Source of the DNA: Amphiura filiformis
Taxonomy: Eukaryota; Echinodermata; Ophiuroidea; Amphilepidida; Amphiuridae
Direction: 5' to 3'
DNA length: 64,000 nt
NCBI RefSeq assembly: GCF_039555335.1
Contig: NC_092642.1
Coordinates: 14,766,243-14,830,242, forward strand
This document shows positions 22,945 to 35,784 of this stretch, piece after piece. The notes under the pieces are model-generated. The model was not told where the DNA came from, made no database searches, and saw only the letters and a program-made list of their open reading frames with translations. Each line of letters starts with the position of its first letter. Position 1 is the stretch's first letter. The position numbers were made by a program, and so were the translations under genes.

Positions 22945-25900
22945 ATCATACAGGGCTCAGTGTATAAAAATGTCCAAATACAAATTTAGAAATTATAACA
23001 TGACATTGTTAGTTCAAATTAAAGTGTTGCTTTTTAAGTGAAAATGTTTGCTGTGCAAATGAAATTTCATGTCTGTAAAACAAAAAACATATTGGATGTA
23101 ACAGAGCGTAAAATTATAGTAGAAGTAAGGATTTTGAAAATTGGAGGAGTTTAGGAATTGGAGAAGTATTTGCGCAACATGTGTTTGTGTCTGGTGCAAC
23201 CTGGCTGGCTAAATAGCAGGTGCACGTTTTCCCACACTCTAATCCGGAAATGGAGTGTTTTGGGATGGTCCGGTATAAACAGTGGGGTGTTATCCGGATG
23301 GAAATTGCCCGGGTGAATGAGGGATCCCTGGTCTGGTGTCTGGTACCCAATGGTACTTCCCAAGAAATTATGTAAGGTTGCAAGTTACAAAATTCCATGA
23401 TGCAAAATCATCTAGGGTAGGAAGTTGATTTTTGCTCGTGTTCAGGAACGCTATTGGGGTGGGTTACTAGCGGGAGATACATGTACATGAAGCATGTCAT
23501 TTTAAATGTAAATTAATGCAGTGCTAAACCTGCTGTAAGAATTTTTCCCGATGGTGCTCAGAAATGAAATGCTGGGGTTTGGTTGATATGGTCCCACTAC
23601 CAGTATCTGCCTGGGGCTAAAAAGAGCCTGTGTAGCAGTGCTACAGTAGCACACTTTTATATAGTGTGGTGATAGCGTTTCATAGTCTGTTATGTGGTGC
23701 AAAGCGGTTCATACTTTGGTGTGGCAGAGAGTGCTTTGGTTTTTGTTGGTGAATACTTCTCGATTTGATAAAGTAAAATCCATTCCAATTGAAAATGTAA
23801 TAGGACACCAGTTCAATCTTGGTGATGCTCTGATAGACATCTGTTAATGTTTTTGTTATATTTGCAAGCAATTGGCAAGTTGACACAGATCAAGTTTCGA
23901 AAGTTGAGTCTCAATATTTAAAGATTTGGGTGACATTGGCTAGAAAAGTTAAAATGAAAGAGAATTAATCCAGTGTATATGCATGTACATGTAGACGGCA
24001 ATGTTAAAATTGTTTGTGTGTTTTTTAAGCAAATTAATGTTCGTTGGTAAAAATAATGTCAAAATTCAAAGTCTGAATGCATTTACATGTAGAGCTAGAT
24101 GGCCCACATGTACGGTAAATTACGCAAGAGTCTACCGCATAATACTTGGCACCAAAAAGTAGTGCTGTTTCAGTTCCGGTATCGGTAAAGCATTTACACT
24201 CTGGCCACGGATGTAAAATTCATAAAGTGAGATACCGGAAACTCGCAAAGAACTTTCTCGCAGTGAAATGGAAGTCTGCTAGCTACTGGATGATATAAAC
24301 AACAAGAACTTTCTAAAATGTTGTGGAGTCAAGATGCTGTAATCAGTGAAGATAACTTTTAGCAGTAAAACTGCTTGTCTACAGGTAAATACATGTAAAT
24401 TACTTTATATCGCATATCTCAATTGTTCCAGATTTGCTTCTGGAAATACAGACAGATCATTCACATGAACAGTAAATCCGCAATAAAAATCCACGGTTAT
24501 GATCCATGTCAGACGAAACGAATAGACGAGTCACCCTTTCAAGATTCAATTATAGTCTGATCAAAAATATTTAGCGTTGGTGATGGCTGAACGTCTTGAT
24601 GGAGCTGAAGCGGAAATTGCAGTGACAAGTCTTCAGAGAAACATGACAAATCCACACATCTTTGGTCGACGGTTGACATCATTTTCTGGAGGACAGAAAA
24701 ACAAGAAAAGGAGCTAGTTGGCTTCCTGAAAAATTCACTGTGCAAGTTATTCTGAAATGTTAAATATAGTACTTGACTACTTGTAAAAGTAGGGTGATGA
24801 ATTGTAAAACCAAGTTCTACACCACCCTTTAGGCCAAGGAAAGTCGATTTTGAGTTTCCCGTCACCCACCCTCACTTCATTTTCTGACCCTCACTTGAAT
24901 TCATTATTGTGATTTTCCAAAAAATACCGATAAAAACTGGTTATATTTGCAAAAAAAATTATGAATATCACTTTATTTTTTGTGGAAAAATCAAAACCAA
25001 AACATACATTTTGCTGTCAACCTTGCAGACTCTTTTTAATATACTTTTGAATCTCATTTGGGCTAAACATCCATCTTCAAGTGAGTGAGTGGCAAATAAC
25101 AACACATTTTAAGTATGCGTGTTGGTCATAATTTATAATGAAAGGCAGAAAAATAATGAATAATGAATAATGAAAAAGTTACCTCACTTGTTTTCAGAAA
25201 TTATGTGACAGGAAACTCAAAATTGATTGTTAGGGGCCTTATGTTATAAATTTTACACTGACTGTCAATGATGCATATGGCAGGCTCAGATATCAAATTA
25301 ATTATCTCGAGCATGGAGAAATATCTGTTTATGGAAGTTGAGCAGGTTTGCAAATTCAAGTTTTGATAAAACTTACCAGATCAGATTCGGTTTTGTGCAC
25401 CAGCTGTGATGTTTACATTTGTCGAGGCGATCCCTGCGATGTTCACGTTTGACAGCCAAAGTTTCTGCAGCGTAGATGCACAGTGCAGAGAGGAAAGTTA
25501 TCTGTACCGTTTTTCTCGAGCCAAAATGTCAGTTTCACTGGAAAAATAAAATTATCTGGGATCGTTTCCATGTCGTTTAATGTCAGAAAATTGTGCACAT
25601 GCCAGTCTCAGTTCATTTAATCCCACCTTTACAGCTAAATTTGAGGCTTAAAAATGTTTTTCTCCGTGCACTTTCCGAAAGTTTACATGTTGAATCTATA
25701 AAATTGTCTCGAGTGTTTCTAGCTTGTAAATGCCTGTCAAGTGGTGTAATTTTAAAAATTTACATCTTTTCGCAATAAAAGATGATCATTTTTGATTAAA
25801 AAAATTTTGAACTAAAAGAAGTTCAATTTTGCTGTGAGTTTATGATGGCTAGATAGGTCGTTTTCTTTACATTGGGAGCATTTTGGCAATATTTTGGAAT

Positions 25901-26400
25901 GGAAACTTTGTCTAAAACAGAACGGGGATTCCCCGATGACCTTTGAACTTTTCTGCCGTAAACAAAACTTTTCGGGCATGTCAAAATCAGTGTAACGAGT
26001 GAAATGTTCGAAGACGTTTTCAAACTTTGCCAATCAAATTGAAGGTAAATTGTGTAAAAATAAGATGTTATGTGTAGTTAAGATGTGTAGGTAGCATGTA
26101 TTGTTCGGGATGGAAGTCTGGGGCAATGTGCCAGTGGTAATTTGGTAGTTAAATTCGAGTTTGTGAGGTGACCAAGTTGGTGTTGTTTAGTAAGCTTAAA
26201 ATTGCATTGAAGCATACGTGTTATGGCATGGCAAAAAGCTAGATTTCTATAGGGACAGTACATGCTATCTTTCAAATCAAGCGCAGAGTAACTTCAGGAA
26301 AATGGATTTGCATATTCGATATGAAGAGAATGTGTGGTTGTTTTTTAAATACCCCTGGTTCTCATTTCGAGGACGAAATATTTTTGTCCGTTGGGGGTAG
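22945..26400. other. Internal region of the LTR element, non-coding
   Basis: About 3.4 kb between gag and the 3' LTR. Open frames are all short and without motifs. It may be replacement sequence in a non-autonomous family, or a decayed pol. The two zinc knuckles are the last recognisable protein signature. Confidence 0.7.
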
Positions 26401-28457
26401 TGTAATAAAGTTGCATTTTGGCCTTTTGCAGGCATTTTAAAAATTAATGCAATGTTTTTCCGATGCAGTTCATACAGCTAGATTATTTTATTTATTTTTA
26501 AATCAAGCAATTAAATTTAACTTATTCAGGAGATCGTTGTCTGCACCCCCCTGAATAGTTGTTTACTACTTTAGGCATCATCAGGCTATCATGTGATGAT
26601 CATGAGATGACACGATCTGCGTGCATGCTGTCGTGCGCGTGGAGACAAGCCCATCCAATCAGAAGCGCGAGTTGGTGGCAGCGCAAGTTGTTTTTGCACA
26701 AATTGTGAGAGTCGTTTTTAAGCTTTCACAGAGCAAAGCCGCGTCGGATCTTTGCTCTCGCAAATTAATTATTTTGTGCTTTCAGACTTGAATTTTGGGT
26801 TTAAAATGTAAAGCAAACAGGTATGTAGTCTTTGTACAGGGGCGTAATAGCCCAGCCGTTTTCACGGCTATTCGTGTACAAATGTTTTGGTTGTTTTACA
26901 TGAATGAATTTATCGGCAAGCTTTAGAACTGCATTGGAAGTCGACTGTGATTAAATCTGCTAATTCAGGCAGATGGGTCAAGAGTCAGAGATGGACGGTG
27001 ACATGGGCTGTTTGTTTTTTTATCCTTAGGAATTTCTCCTGGTCCTTTTTATTCTAGTGATGGTTGAACACCGGACCTTAGTGTTGCAGAGGACAGCGTT
27101 TATAATGCGCTGAAATCTGCACAAACTGGAATGGTGACATGGCCTAACTAGCGTCGAGATTTAAACTGTCTATTTTCGAGTATGCAGAAGACGGCGTTTA
27201 ACTGCGCTGAACTCAGCAGAAAGATAGGCCAGTAAAAGTTTTGACTTCTAGGCAGGTATTTTTTTGTTAGGCTACCGTTTTGGATTCCGTTTTTATGAAA
27301 GTTATCAAAAGTCAAAGTTCATGTTTCTAAATTCTGTTTCGGAAAAGTCTAGTGATTTGTATCACTTTCCAAATTTTAAGATGTCCTTACCTTTTTCCCG
27401 CGGGCTTTAAATTCACAAATGGACCAATGTCTTGCAAGCTAGATGGCTGGAGACATTAGCCGTTTTCCCGTCACCATTGCCGTCTCTGTATCTTGTACCA
27501 TATCATGGAAACTTCCCCATGATTTAGGCTTTTAATTAATGATTATTGTTGTCTGCATTTGTAAACTGGATATTGTTCTCAGACTCTTACATGAGTGATT
27601 TCCCCATTTTGATAGGAAGATCAAGTAGATGTATTTTGGGTTCATGTTTGTTTGGGATTTTCTATGCGTGTTTCGACCCGGCTGGTGGCGAGTACAAGGC
27701 CATGGTCTGACGGGCGAGTGACGCGCTGATGTACGGTAATTGTACGCGCGGGGATTTCTGCACAAGGTGTGAGCTGTGCAGGTATGGGATGCATGGGAAA
27801 GTTATGAAATATTTCTTGAACCCATAAAGATCTACTTGGTCAGCCTTAGGTTTATGGAGTTACAAAATGGAATGAGAAACACGATAATAAAAAGTCGTGG
27901 CCCGCATACATTGTAAAATGTTCAGTGTAAAAGCTAAACTGAATTGGTTGAAATTTATTTGTTACGAAAATGTGAACAATTGTCAACATGGAAATCTACG
28001 TTACGTGAATAATAATTTATGCAAACTTGAGACTCATAAAAACTTTGATTCTGCTGTGTTTTCTTGCTTGAAGCTTACTTTATTTATTGGAAATTCAGTT
28101 ATCAAATACAAGAGATTAGTTTCTATTTAAAGGATTGGATGCGGCTCTATTTTTTATTAGGTTTGGAACCATTGGTTTTGTCTTGTGAAAAATTGCTCGG
28201 TGCGAAAATAAAGACATGCTGAAGTGCGTACGGTGACGGTCGCGGTGCATGTACAAAAAGTTGTTGATTGCCTGAATGAGATTCAGGGACCGTGTTGAAA
28301 ATGTTGGTTCCAAAATAATGCTGGTTCTCACCTGGTGAAAATTAGAGAGGCATTCCTGAAATAGGATTTTGGACATTTTGGTTATGCAAATAAGTAATAG
28401 GCTTTCCCTCGTGTCGTTTTTATATCTTGTAGATACCCCCCTCTCAGTTCCGTTACA
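26401..28457 (+). repeat. 3' LTR, 2057 bp
   Basis: Direct copy of 19710-21776. It ends CCGTTACA immediately before the right-hand CTAT target duplication. Confidence 0.93.
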
Positions 28458-28665
28458 CTATTCTTTCAACATCAGTCTTTACGTTGTTACATAAATTTGA
28501 AAAAAGATGGAATAGATTCCAAACATTTGGTACCAAATGTGATCCCTTCTACATCCTCAAGAATTTCGGAAGCTAATTAATTGGCGATTTTGCCCAATAG
28601 TTTATGTTACACTCTGTTTTGTATTCTCTCTCACACTATACTTACGTCAAAACTGTCTATATAGT
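28458..28665. repeat. Right half of the repeat interrupted by the LTR element
   Basis: It continues the repeat found at 19605-19709 and matches 9815-10010 (CCAAACATTTGGTACCAAAT, CCCAATAGTTTATGTTACA). Confidence 0.7.
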
Positions 28666-29287
28666 ATAATTGTGATTGCACAAATGAAATTTGTAAAAGC
28701 AAACAACATTCGCATCTTTTAGTATAGATTAATTCATAACAATCTGGTTTGAAAATTTAAACACACAGAATGTTAAACACTATATCAAGAATAATTATTT
28801 TTGGAATATATAAACAACAAATATATTATAGGCCTACACATACTGAAACCCAATGCTATTGTATTAATTTTGTTTATACATGGTTAAAGACTAGTGATAT
28901 ACGTAGGAACATAATTCGTTACATCTGCACCAAAGCTACATTTTACTGATTTCTGATTTTTACATCTGCACCAAAGCTACATTTTACTGATTTATGATTT
29001 TTCTGTATATCATCATAATATTATAGACAAAAATATATGAAGTTTATCAACTTATCCAAAAGAAGGTAATTGTTTATCATGTGTGCAAATAGCTTTTGAT
29101 ACCAGACTTTTGATTAAGGGCATAACATACACCCTCTTCTATCCTAACATATTATTATTATCATGTGAAACTCCTAAATGTAGAACCAATTGTCCTGCCA
29201 ATTATTCTCTATCTCCCACCAACTGCCAACTAATTTTCATGTGTAAGTTTTCTGGAATAGATGTGTAATGACATCAAAACATTTTCA
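28666..29287. other. AT-rich spacer with a 41-bp tandem duplication
   Basis: No gene is seen. ACATCTGCACCAAAGCTACA begins both copies of a tandem duplication at 28921 and 28962. Small open frames have no recognisable motifs. Confidence 0.6.
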
Positions 29288-29702
29288 TTAAAGGAAGTGT
29301 CCGGCAATCACAACATTATGTCTTATATGTTAGAAAAATAATTATCAAGCACAAATCACATGGTTTTATTTAAAACAAAGTCATATTAACCATAAAACGA
29401 ATAAAACAGCCATCTCTCAACACGCGATATTCAAAATTCCCGCGCCGAAATTGTCAAGAGCAATGACGTCCTAATAATTCAATGAAGCCTGACGACATTT
29501 GAGCACAAATAACCATGACGTCACTGCTCTAGAAAATTTCGGCGCGGGAATTTTGAATATCGCGTGTTGAAAGATTGCTGTTTTTATTCGTTTTTATGGG
29601 TAATGTGAGTTTGTTTTAAATAAAACCATGTGATTCGTGCTTGATAATTATTTTTCTAACATATAAGATATAATGTTGTGATTGCCGGACACTTCCTTTA
29701 AC
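29288..29702. mobile_element. Foldback MITE, about 415 bp
   Basis: It begins TTAAAGGAAGTGTCCGGCAA and ends with the complement. The arms pair for about 190 bp, including CACATGGTTTTATTTAAAAC and CACGCGATATTCAAAATTCC. The extreme ends contain TTAA or TTA in palindromic context, so the target duplication cannot be fixed by eye. It is non-coding. PIF/Harbinger or piggyBac-like ends are both possible. Confidence 0.75.
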
Positions 29703-30239
29703 CTATAGCAAGATCGCTGCTAGATAACCTTGACCCTGCTTGAAAAGCACTATGACATGATGACCACACACTGACACATTTACTGAGTATTTTATTGTCC
29801 CCTGCACTTTATACTCTAATAAGGTCAATGTGCATGGTAAGAGGACCAGCGAATTTGCCCAATTTTCAATTTAGAAAGAAAGTTCCTAAAATATATACTG
29901 ATTTTACCTTAGTAATGCAAAATCAACACAAAACTTCTGCTTTCTTCACACACCAATTTTGGTATTTCTATTTGCTATGACAACTTGATCATTTTTTGAC
30001 AATATTTTCTGTTTTATTCATAAACTATCAAACAGAAAGTTAGAAACAACAACAAACTTGATCCAATTAATAAGTACCGTGGCCAGCTTTGTGGGTGGGT
30101 GTAGAAACAACAACAAACTTGTACCGTGGCCAGCTTTGCTGGCCCCGGTACAAAAACTAACTTGGGCTGTACCGAGTTTTGGAATTTAGGCTTATAACCC
30201 CCGTTGAAGCCATAAACCGACGAAGCACTGTACTTTCGC

Positions 30240-30810
30240 CTGGCTAATAATTACTTGGTACACCAGAGAGAGATACTAAAATCAATACCCGGGATCGATA
30301 CACGTGAATGTGCTATGCACGATTTTGATATTCAGACGAAAATCTTTGGATACCGGGGTAGAAAATGATTAATATCTCCCGTAAATGATTTCGTCTAAAG
30401 AAACCAGATGTGGTTCCTTGCACTTGAATATATGTGTTGAACAGATATGATAGTCGTTAGCTTGCGTCTTGAGAGAGAAGCTTGCGTCTTGAACTCAAAA
30501 ATTGACAATAATTCTGATTGTATATGTGCCGAATTATATAGGGCAGTGTAAAGGCCAATGGGTAGTCTAAAAGCATATGACCTATGGCGTACCATGCTCG
30601 ACTCACACACAGCGAGGTCATTCACCGGGAACTTGTCAGTAGCCTTAGTCAGATGTCCTTCGGCCCATTATGCGTCCCAAAACTATTAAACAGGTCGGAA
30701 CAAAATGGCCATGCGTGGCGGTGGATTCAACCTACCATGGCGATTTCTGCCATGAAGATATCGGGGCGATGACACTGTGTGGCAATGTATCGTAATGCAT
30801 GCGATAGAGA
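30240..30810 (-). repeat. Inverted copy of 63310-63880
   Basis: The minus strand matches the right end of the window in order: GTGTCATCGCCCC, ATGGCAGAAATCGCCATGGT, AGGTTGAATCCACC, then AACCACATCTGGTTTCTT, GGGAGATATT and ATCGTGCATAGCACATTCAC. Open frames on either strand here do not stay open in the other copy, so I treat it as a repeat. Confidence 0.7.
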
Positions 30811-30999
30811 AAGGCATACATTGAAATTTTACTCGGATACATATCGGGTTGAACTGATAAAAAAGAAAACAAAAGAAAATTCTTTATGCTTATCCATGAC
30901 TTTATATTAGTTGCAGGAATCTCACAGTTGAACAAGCTCTGATGATTTGAAATCTATCATGAATTCTGTTTCAGCATAAAACAAAATAAAAAGAACTAT

Positions 31000-31055
31000 A
31001 GTGGCAAATGGTGGTTATAGACCACAAACCTAGCCAGGGCGTGTTGGTGTTTTAG
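31000..31055. repeat. Inverted copy of 39077-39143
   Basis: AGTGGCAAATGGTGGT, ATAGACCACAAACCTAGC and TGTTGGTGTTTT occur here and as the complement at 39077-39143, where they close the second AGGTCA array. This is probably one end of a repeat family. From 31056 to 31697 I see no supported gene. Confidence 0.6.
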
Positions 31056-31707
31056 AGCTATTCTCCATCATGCAGTTATGTTATTGTTAACTACATTTAT
31101 GCACACAACACAGGGGCACTCACAATAGGCAATGGACCCCTACTGGTAGCGTTGTGTTGTAGATATAGGAGATGAACTAGTTAGCGTCATATATGAAAAA
31201 GTATAAAAGCTATGATTTTAGTACTTGCTCTATTACTTATTCTTTTCAAAATATCTGAATTTTCAACCCGGTACAAGCTTTAATAACGGGGGACCATACA
31301 TTTGTATGAGAAAGAAATATACCATCTATATCCAAACTCCCGAGTTATTCCAATTCACATTTTGCTTCACCGGGCCGCCCTGGCGTGGTCGCATTTGCAA
31401 GAGGGGTGTCACGAAATCGTAATAGGTACAAATTTAGTACTTTCTGTCAATCAAGTATGGTTTATTCTCTACATGTCAATTTTTAAATCATTAGCATAGT
31501 CCTTATAATAACGGGGACCGCCTTGATGAGTAAATGACAGCAAACCAGTGAAAAATACCCCAAAACTCAGTCAGTGGAGCTCCGCCCGTACATGTAAATA
31601 GCGTCATTGTAGATTGGATTAGTCGACCGTAGCGGACAATTCGATCGCTCATTGGATTAATATTATCACGTGGCAATAAATTTGCATTGGACAATCGATT
31701 ACTATAA

Positions 31708-32562
31708 TAGAGGTTATCCATGTTCTATAAGCTGCATATTCTATCAGCGACTGATATACCTTGTTTAGGACTTTCAAAAGAAATACCTGCATGTGCAACC
31801 ATGACTGTTTCAAAATAGCCCGCCAAAGTCATGCAGGTAGCTCCGAGGTCGTGTATAGACCTTTTTTCCCTCTATCCCACAATGCACTATTCCAGGGGGG
31901 TATGACGTAGTTCATCAACCTCATAGATCGTGTGCATCCGATGGTCTTTGCCAGGCCTTTGCAATTATTTTGTCTTAATATGGGCATACTGATTCCATAT
32001 ATGCGGATTATCGTAAAGGCCATCGATGTTACTAATTATGCAATTATTGAATACACGAGTGATGCAGTTACGGAGCGATACAGAACATCTGTGTAAGAGA
32101 TTTTGTGTTCGTTTTATTTTCAACTCCGAAAAAAAGTGAAACGGACGCCGGTAAAATATCACTGCGTGTCCCGTCATCAGTTTTTCACCATTAGGTCTAT
32201 AAAATGTATGCAAAGTTAGGTTTCAATAACAGGAAACTTTTTTGGGTGAATACACCATGTCCAGAAGGCATAGAAATGTTGTTTCTTGCCCCCGAAAGGT
32301 ATTAGTGACCGTGGCGCCATTATCATCATTATCGGGGATTCCTTTTTTGTGATGAAGGCACCAGTCGAAATGTCCGTATTCCAGAATGTGATGAACATAA
32401 CTCTGTACTCCCCGGGGAGATGATGTATTTTGCGACACTCATACCCCCCTGGAATAGTGCATGATGGGAAAGAGGGAAAAAGGTCTATTGAATTGGTTTG
32501 AATGAGGAGTACTACGGGAACCAATGCCTTTTGTCACGCATGAGTAAAGCGGATAACCTCTA
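31708..32562. mobile_element. Foldback element with nested inverted arms
   Basis: The outer ends TAGAGGTTATCC and its complement are at 31708 and 32551. An inner pair of about 50 bp is at 31855-31907 and 32439-32488 (GACCTTTTTTCCCTCT and CACTATTCCAGGGGGGTATG against their complements). No domain-bearing frame is present. Confidence 0.55.
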
Positions 32563-32689
32563 TGGTTTAGTACTGCATATCTCGGTTTAATCTTCACTAA
32601 GAGGGTTTATGGCTGGAAAGGTCACGGTGAATTTGTCGTGGAAATAACTGCACTATGCCCCAAATTTCAGGAATCATTTTCCGCGAGTT

Positions 32690-33630
32690 ACAGCCCGGTG
32701 GGAGCAACTTCAACTTAACCTGACCTTTTGACCTCGGATGACCGTTATGGTCTCATACTCCCCAAGTGTCGGGATCGGAACAGTTTTAAATTTGTCCTGA
32801 CCTTTGATCTCGGATGACCTTTACAGTTTCATACTCTCCAAGAGATCATTTCTGCAAGTTGCAGCTATCGGAGCAACTCTAAATACGACCAAACCTTCCA
32901 CTTCGGATGACCGTTGCGGTTTCATACTCCCCAAGTGTCAGTTATTATTTTCTCCTAGTTACAGCTCAATCGGAGCAACTTTAAATATGACCTGACCTTT
33001 GACAACCTTTGCTGTTTCATACCCACCCCCCAAGTATCAGGGATCATTTTCCCCCAAGTTACAGCCCAATCGAAGCAACTCTGAATTTGACCTTGAATGA
33101 CTTTTGCAGTTGCATACTCCCTAAATGTCAAGGGTCATTTTCCGTAAGTTACAGTTCGGTCGGAGCAACTTCAAATTTGACCTGACCATTGACTTCGGAT
33201 GACCTTAACTGTTTCATACTCCCGAATGTGTCGGGGATCATTGTCCGCCAGTTATAGCCCAATCGGAGCAACATTAAATTAGACCTGACCATTGACCTCG
33301 GATGACCTTTGTGATTCCACAATCCTCAAATGTCAGTGATCATCCCCCCCGAGTCACAATCCAATCGGAGCAAATGACCTTTGCGGTTTCTTACTCCCCA
33401 AGGGATTGTTTTCCCCGAGTTGCAGTCTGATTGGGACAACTTTAAATTTGACCTGGCCTTTGACCTTGGATGACCTTTGCGGTTTCATACTCCCCAATTG
33501 TCAGGGATCATTTCCCTGAGTTACAGCCCAATCGGAGCAACTTTTAAGTTGACTTGACCTTTGACCTCAGATGACCTTTGCGGTTTCATACTCCCCAAGT
33601 GCCGGGGATCGTTTTCCCCGAGTTAAGGAC
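32690..33630. repeat. Minisatellite array 1 rich in TGACCT half-sites
   Basis: About nine or ten imperfect units of roughly 90-110 bp share GACCTTTGACCTCGGATGACC, TTTCATACTCCCCAAGTGTC and CAATCGGAGCAAC. The direct repeat TGACCTTTGACCT (perfect DR1) is seen near 33553, and variants with changed spacing or bases occur in other units. There is no open frame of note. Confidence 0.8.
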
Positions 33631-34197
33631 AACTAGACACTCGCATGTTAGCCTTTGTTGTTATCAACGTACTATGTTGCATCAGAGAAGAGAAGAATCC
33701 TGTCGCATCTATTCATAGTCCTTTATTCTCAAGTAGTTACACATCTACTTGAAAGTAGCTTTGATGTGATGTGTGTTGCCGACCACGGTTGATTAATTTT
33801 CACTCCAGAATTGGAAATATTTCCAATTAAATGTTTCTATATAGAATTCCTTGAAAGTATATGACACGTGTGTGTTAGGCTGCGATCACATAGAAGTATA
33901 CGGTATACGCTCATTCGATCAGGCTGAGTTCATATAGGAATATACTATGTGAACTCAGCCTGATCGAATGAGCGTATTTCGTATAGCGAATAGCGAGTAT
34001 AGGTCAGTTTACCAATTTTCTTCGTCTAATCAAATGCTTGTAACTTTACTTCTTGAGGTCACATTGCAGTCAATGAGGTGTCATAATGTGCAGAATTAGA
34101 TAGTGCATGTATTAAAACAAATGAATTTACCCACATATGGTTTAGTTTTAAAATTAGGACGGTATACGCTGCACTAAAATCGAACACGCACGATTCC

Positions 34198-34251
34198 CAC
34201 TATACTATACTATACTATACTATACTATACTATACTATACTATACTATAGT
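34198..34251. repeat. (TATAC)n microsatellite, left of the retrotransposon
   Basis: About ten copies of ACTAT/TATAC end at TATAGTACACC, where retrotransposon-like coding sequence starts within about 20 bp. Confidence 0.95.
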
Positions 34252-34259
34252 ACACCTTC

Positions 34260-35496
34260 TTGTCAGAGGTGAATACAAGGTGAAGATCTATAAAAATTAC
34301 CTCCTACCCTCTTGCCGCTTCATTCTCACCGTCCATGACTTGACTAAAACACATCTCCTTGCTCTCGATTCAGTTGTTCATAAGTACATTAAAAACTGGT
34401 GTGGTCTTGCTAGACCCGCTGCCACCGAGGTTATTCATATTCCCACCTGATGGATATCAAGTCAGTGTATCAACTTTACCTTGAATGTCATGTTTCAGCT
34501 CATTTGTCTTCAAGAACAAAAGCCGACTCCAAGGTCAATGTTGCTCTTGACTCCCGCCTTGAAAGGGAGAAAAAGTGGTCTAAAAATTTTTCCATCACAA
34601 CTTATTGTCAAAACGCTATTGATCATGTTGATAATTCTGACAGCAATGTGCCATACAAAAAGCTGAAGACTGACTTGACAAAATCCATCAAGGACGAGGT
34701 CACTGAGAGCTGGGTTAACTATTTAAAAACTCTTGTGGTCCAGGGCGACATGTTTCGTATTGCACTCTCAGAAAAATCTGATTATCTTTGGAAATCTTTT
34801 ATTTACAATCTTCCTAAAGGCATCATGAAATTTATGTTGAATGCTTTCCTTGACACCCTTCCCACTAAAAACAATCTGAGTCGCTGGGGAAAAAAGTTAA
34901 ATACCAAATGTAACTTATGTGGTCATCACGAGACCCTCCATCATGTCCTTAATCACTGTAAAATCATGCTTGATCAAGGTCGGTATACTTGGCGTCATAA
35001 CTCTGTACTCCGCATAATCATGGCTACTCTCAAAGATATCAGTGACCAGTCCTGGAAATTCTACTGTGACTTAGATGGTGCCACTAAAATCGCTGGTACC
35101 ACAATCCCTCCTGATATTCTTCCCACGCAGCAAAGACCAGATCTGGTTCTCGTTAACGAAAGCTCTAAATCCATCATCGTTATTGAGCTCAGCATTCCTT
35201 TCGAGCAGAACATCCACAAAACCCATGACTACAAACAAAATAAATATGCCGGTTTAATCGCTGATTTGCAAGAACAGGGTTATGACGCAAAGTTATTTTG
35301 TATTGAAATATGCAGTAGAGGCGTCATCACAAGCTCCAACAAATGTAACCTGTGTTCCATTTTCCCCTTAGTTTCAAAATGCCAAAAACCAATGAAACGG
35401 GTCTTTGATACATGTTCTAAATCACTCAGTCAACGTGCAATCCTATGTTCTTATTCAATTTTTTACTCAAAATATGACCATGACTGGTCGATTTAA
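34260..35496 (+). pseudogene. C-terminal part of a restriction-like-endonuclease non-LTR retrotransposon
   Basis: The frame at 34272-34450 reads LLPSCRFILTVHDLTKTHL and WCGLARPAATEVIHIPT, then hits a TGA. The continuation is one frame over from 34450 (DIKSVYQLYLECHVSAHL), so there is one frameshift. The 348-codon part carries KGIMKFMLNAFLDTLPT and a CCHC finger CNLCGHHETLHHVLNHC. Its REL endonuclease signature is RPDLVLVN...IVIELSIPFE followed by KQNKYAGL (R-PD-x-E-x-K type). These features place it with R2/R4/NeSL/CRE-type elements, which cut and prime at specific targets. The reverse transcriptase core is missing, so the copy is 5'-truncated. Confidence 0.88.
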
Positions 35497-35780
35497 ATCA
35501 AAATGCCGTCTTTTAGACCATATTTTATCGTTTTGTGCAATTGTTTCGGGGCGGGTCCCTGTCAACTTTTTTATGCAATATTATTTCTAATTTCTAATAT
35601 ATTATTATTGTTGTATTCCTTTATAAACTGCATTTATATGTTGTATTGTCCCGTTGTTTAATATGCCTGCGGATGTTTGAGCCTGGTCATGTACCTTCTC
35701 AACCCTCCTGTCTGGCCTTAAATGTATTCTTTTCAATATCTGTTTTTATGTGTATTATGAATAAAATTGAAATGATGAAA
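35497..35780 (+). other. 3' untranslated region of the REL retrotransposon
   Basis: An AT-rich segment from the stop to the start of the second microsatellite. It ends in GAAATGATGAAACTAAACTAC and then the TATAC repeats begin. There is no poly(A), so the element appears to end in or at the microsatellite. Confidence 0.6.
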
Positions 35781-35784
35781 CTAA

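Larger units (their letters stand above)
19710..28457 (+). mobile_element. LTR retrotransposon (Ty3/gypsy-like gag, no pol)
   Basis: An 8.75 kb element bounded by two nearly identical direct LTRs, each starting TGTAATAAAG and ending CCGTTACA (TG...CA). CTAT lies on both sides (19706-19709 and 28458-28461) as a 4-bp target duplication. After the 5' LTR comes TGGCGTAGTCGGCAGGATT, where a tRNA primer-binding site is expected. Before the 3' LTR comes TTGGGGGTAG, a polypurine-like primer. Only gag is coded. The 3.4 kb from 22945 to 26400 has no protease, reverse transcriptase, RNase H or integrase motifs in any frame that I can see. It is therefore a non-autonomous or deleted element. Confidence 0.92.

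Noticed and set aside
28921..29001. CRISPR-like repeats
   Set aside because: Only two direct copies without spacers in an animal genome; a simple tandem duplication.
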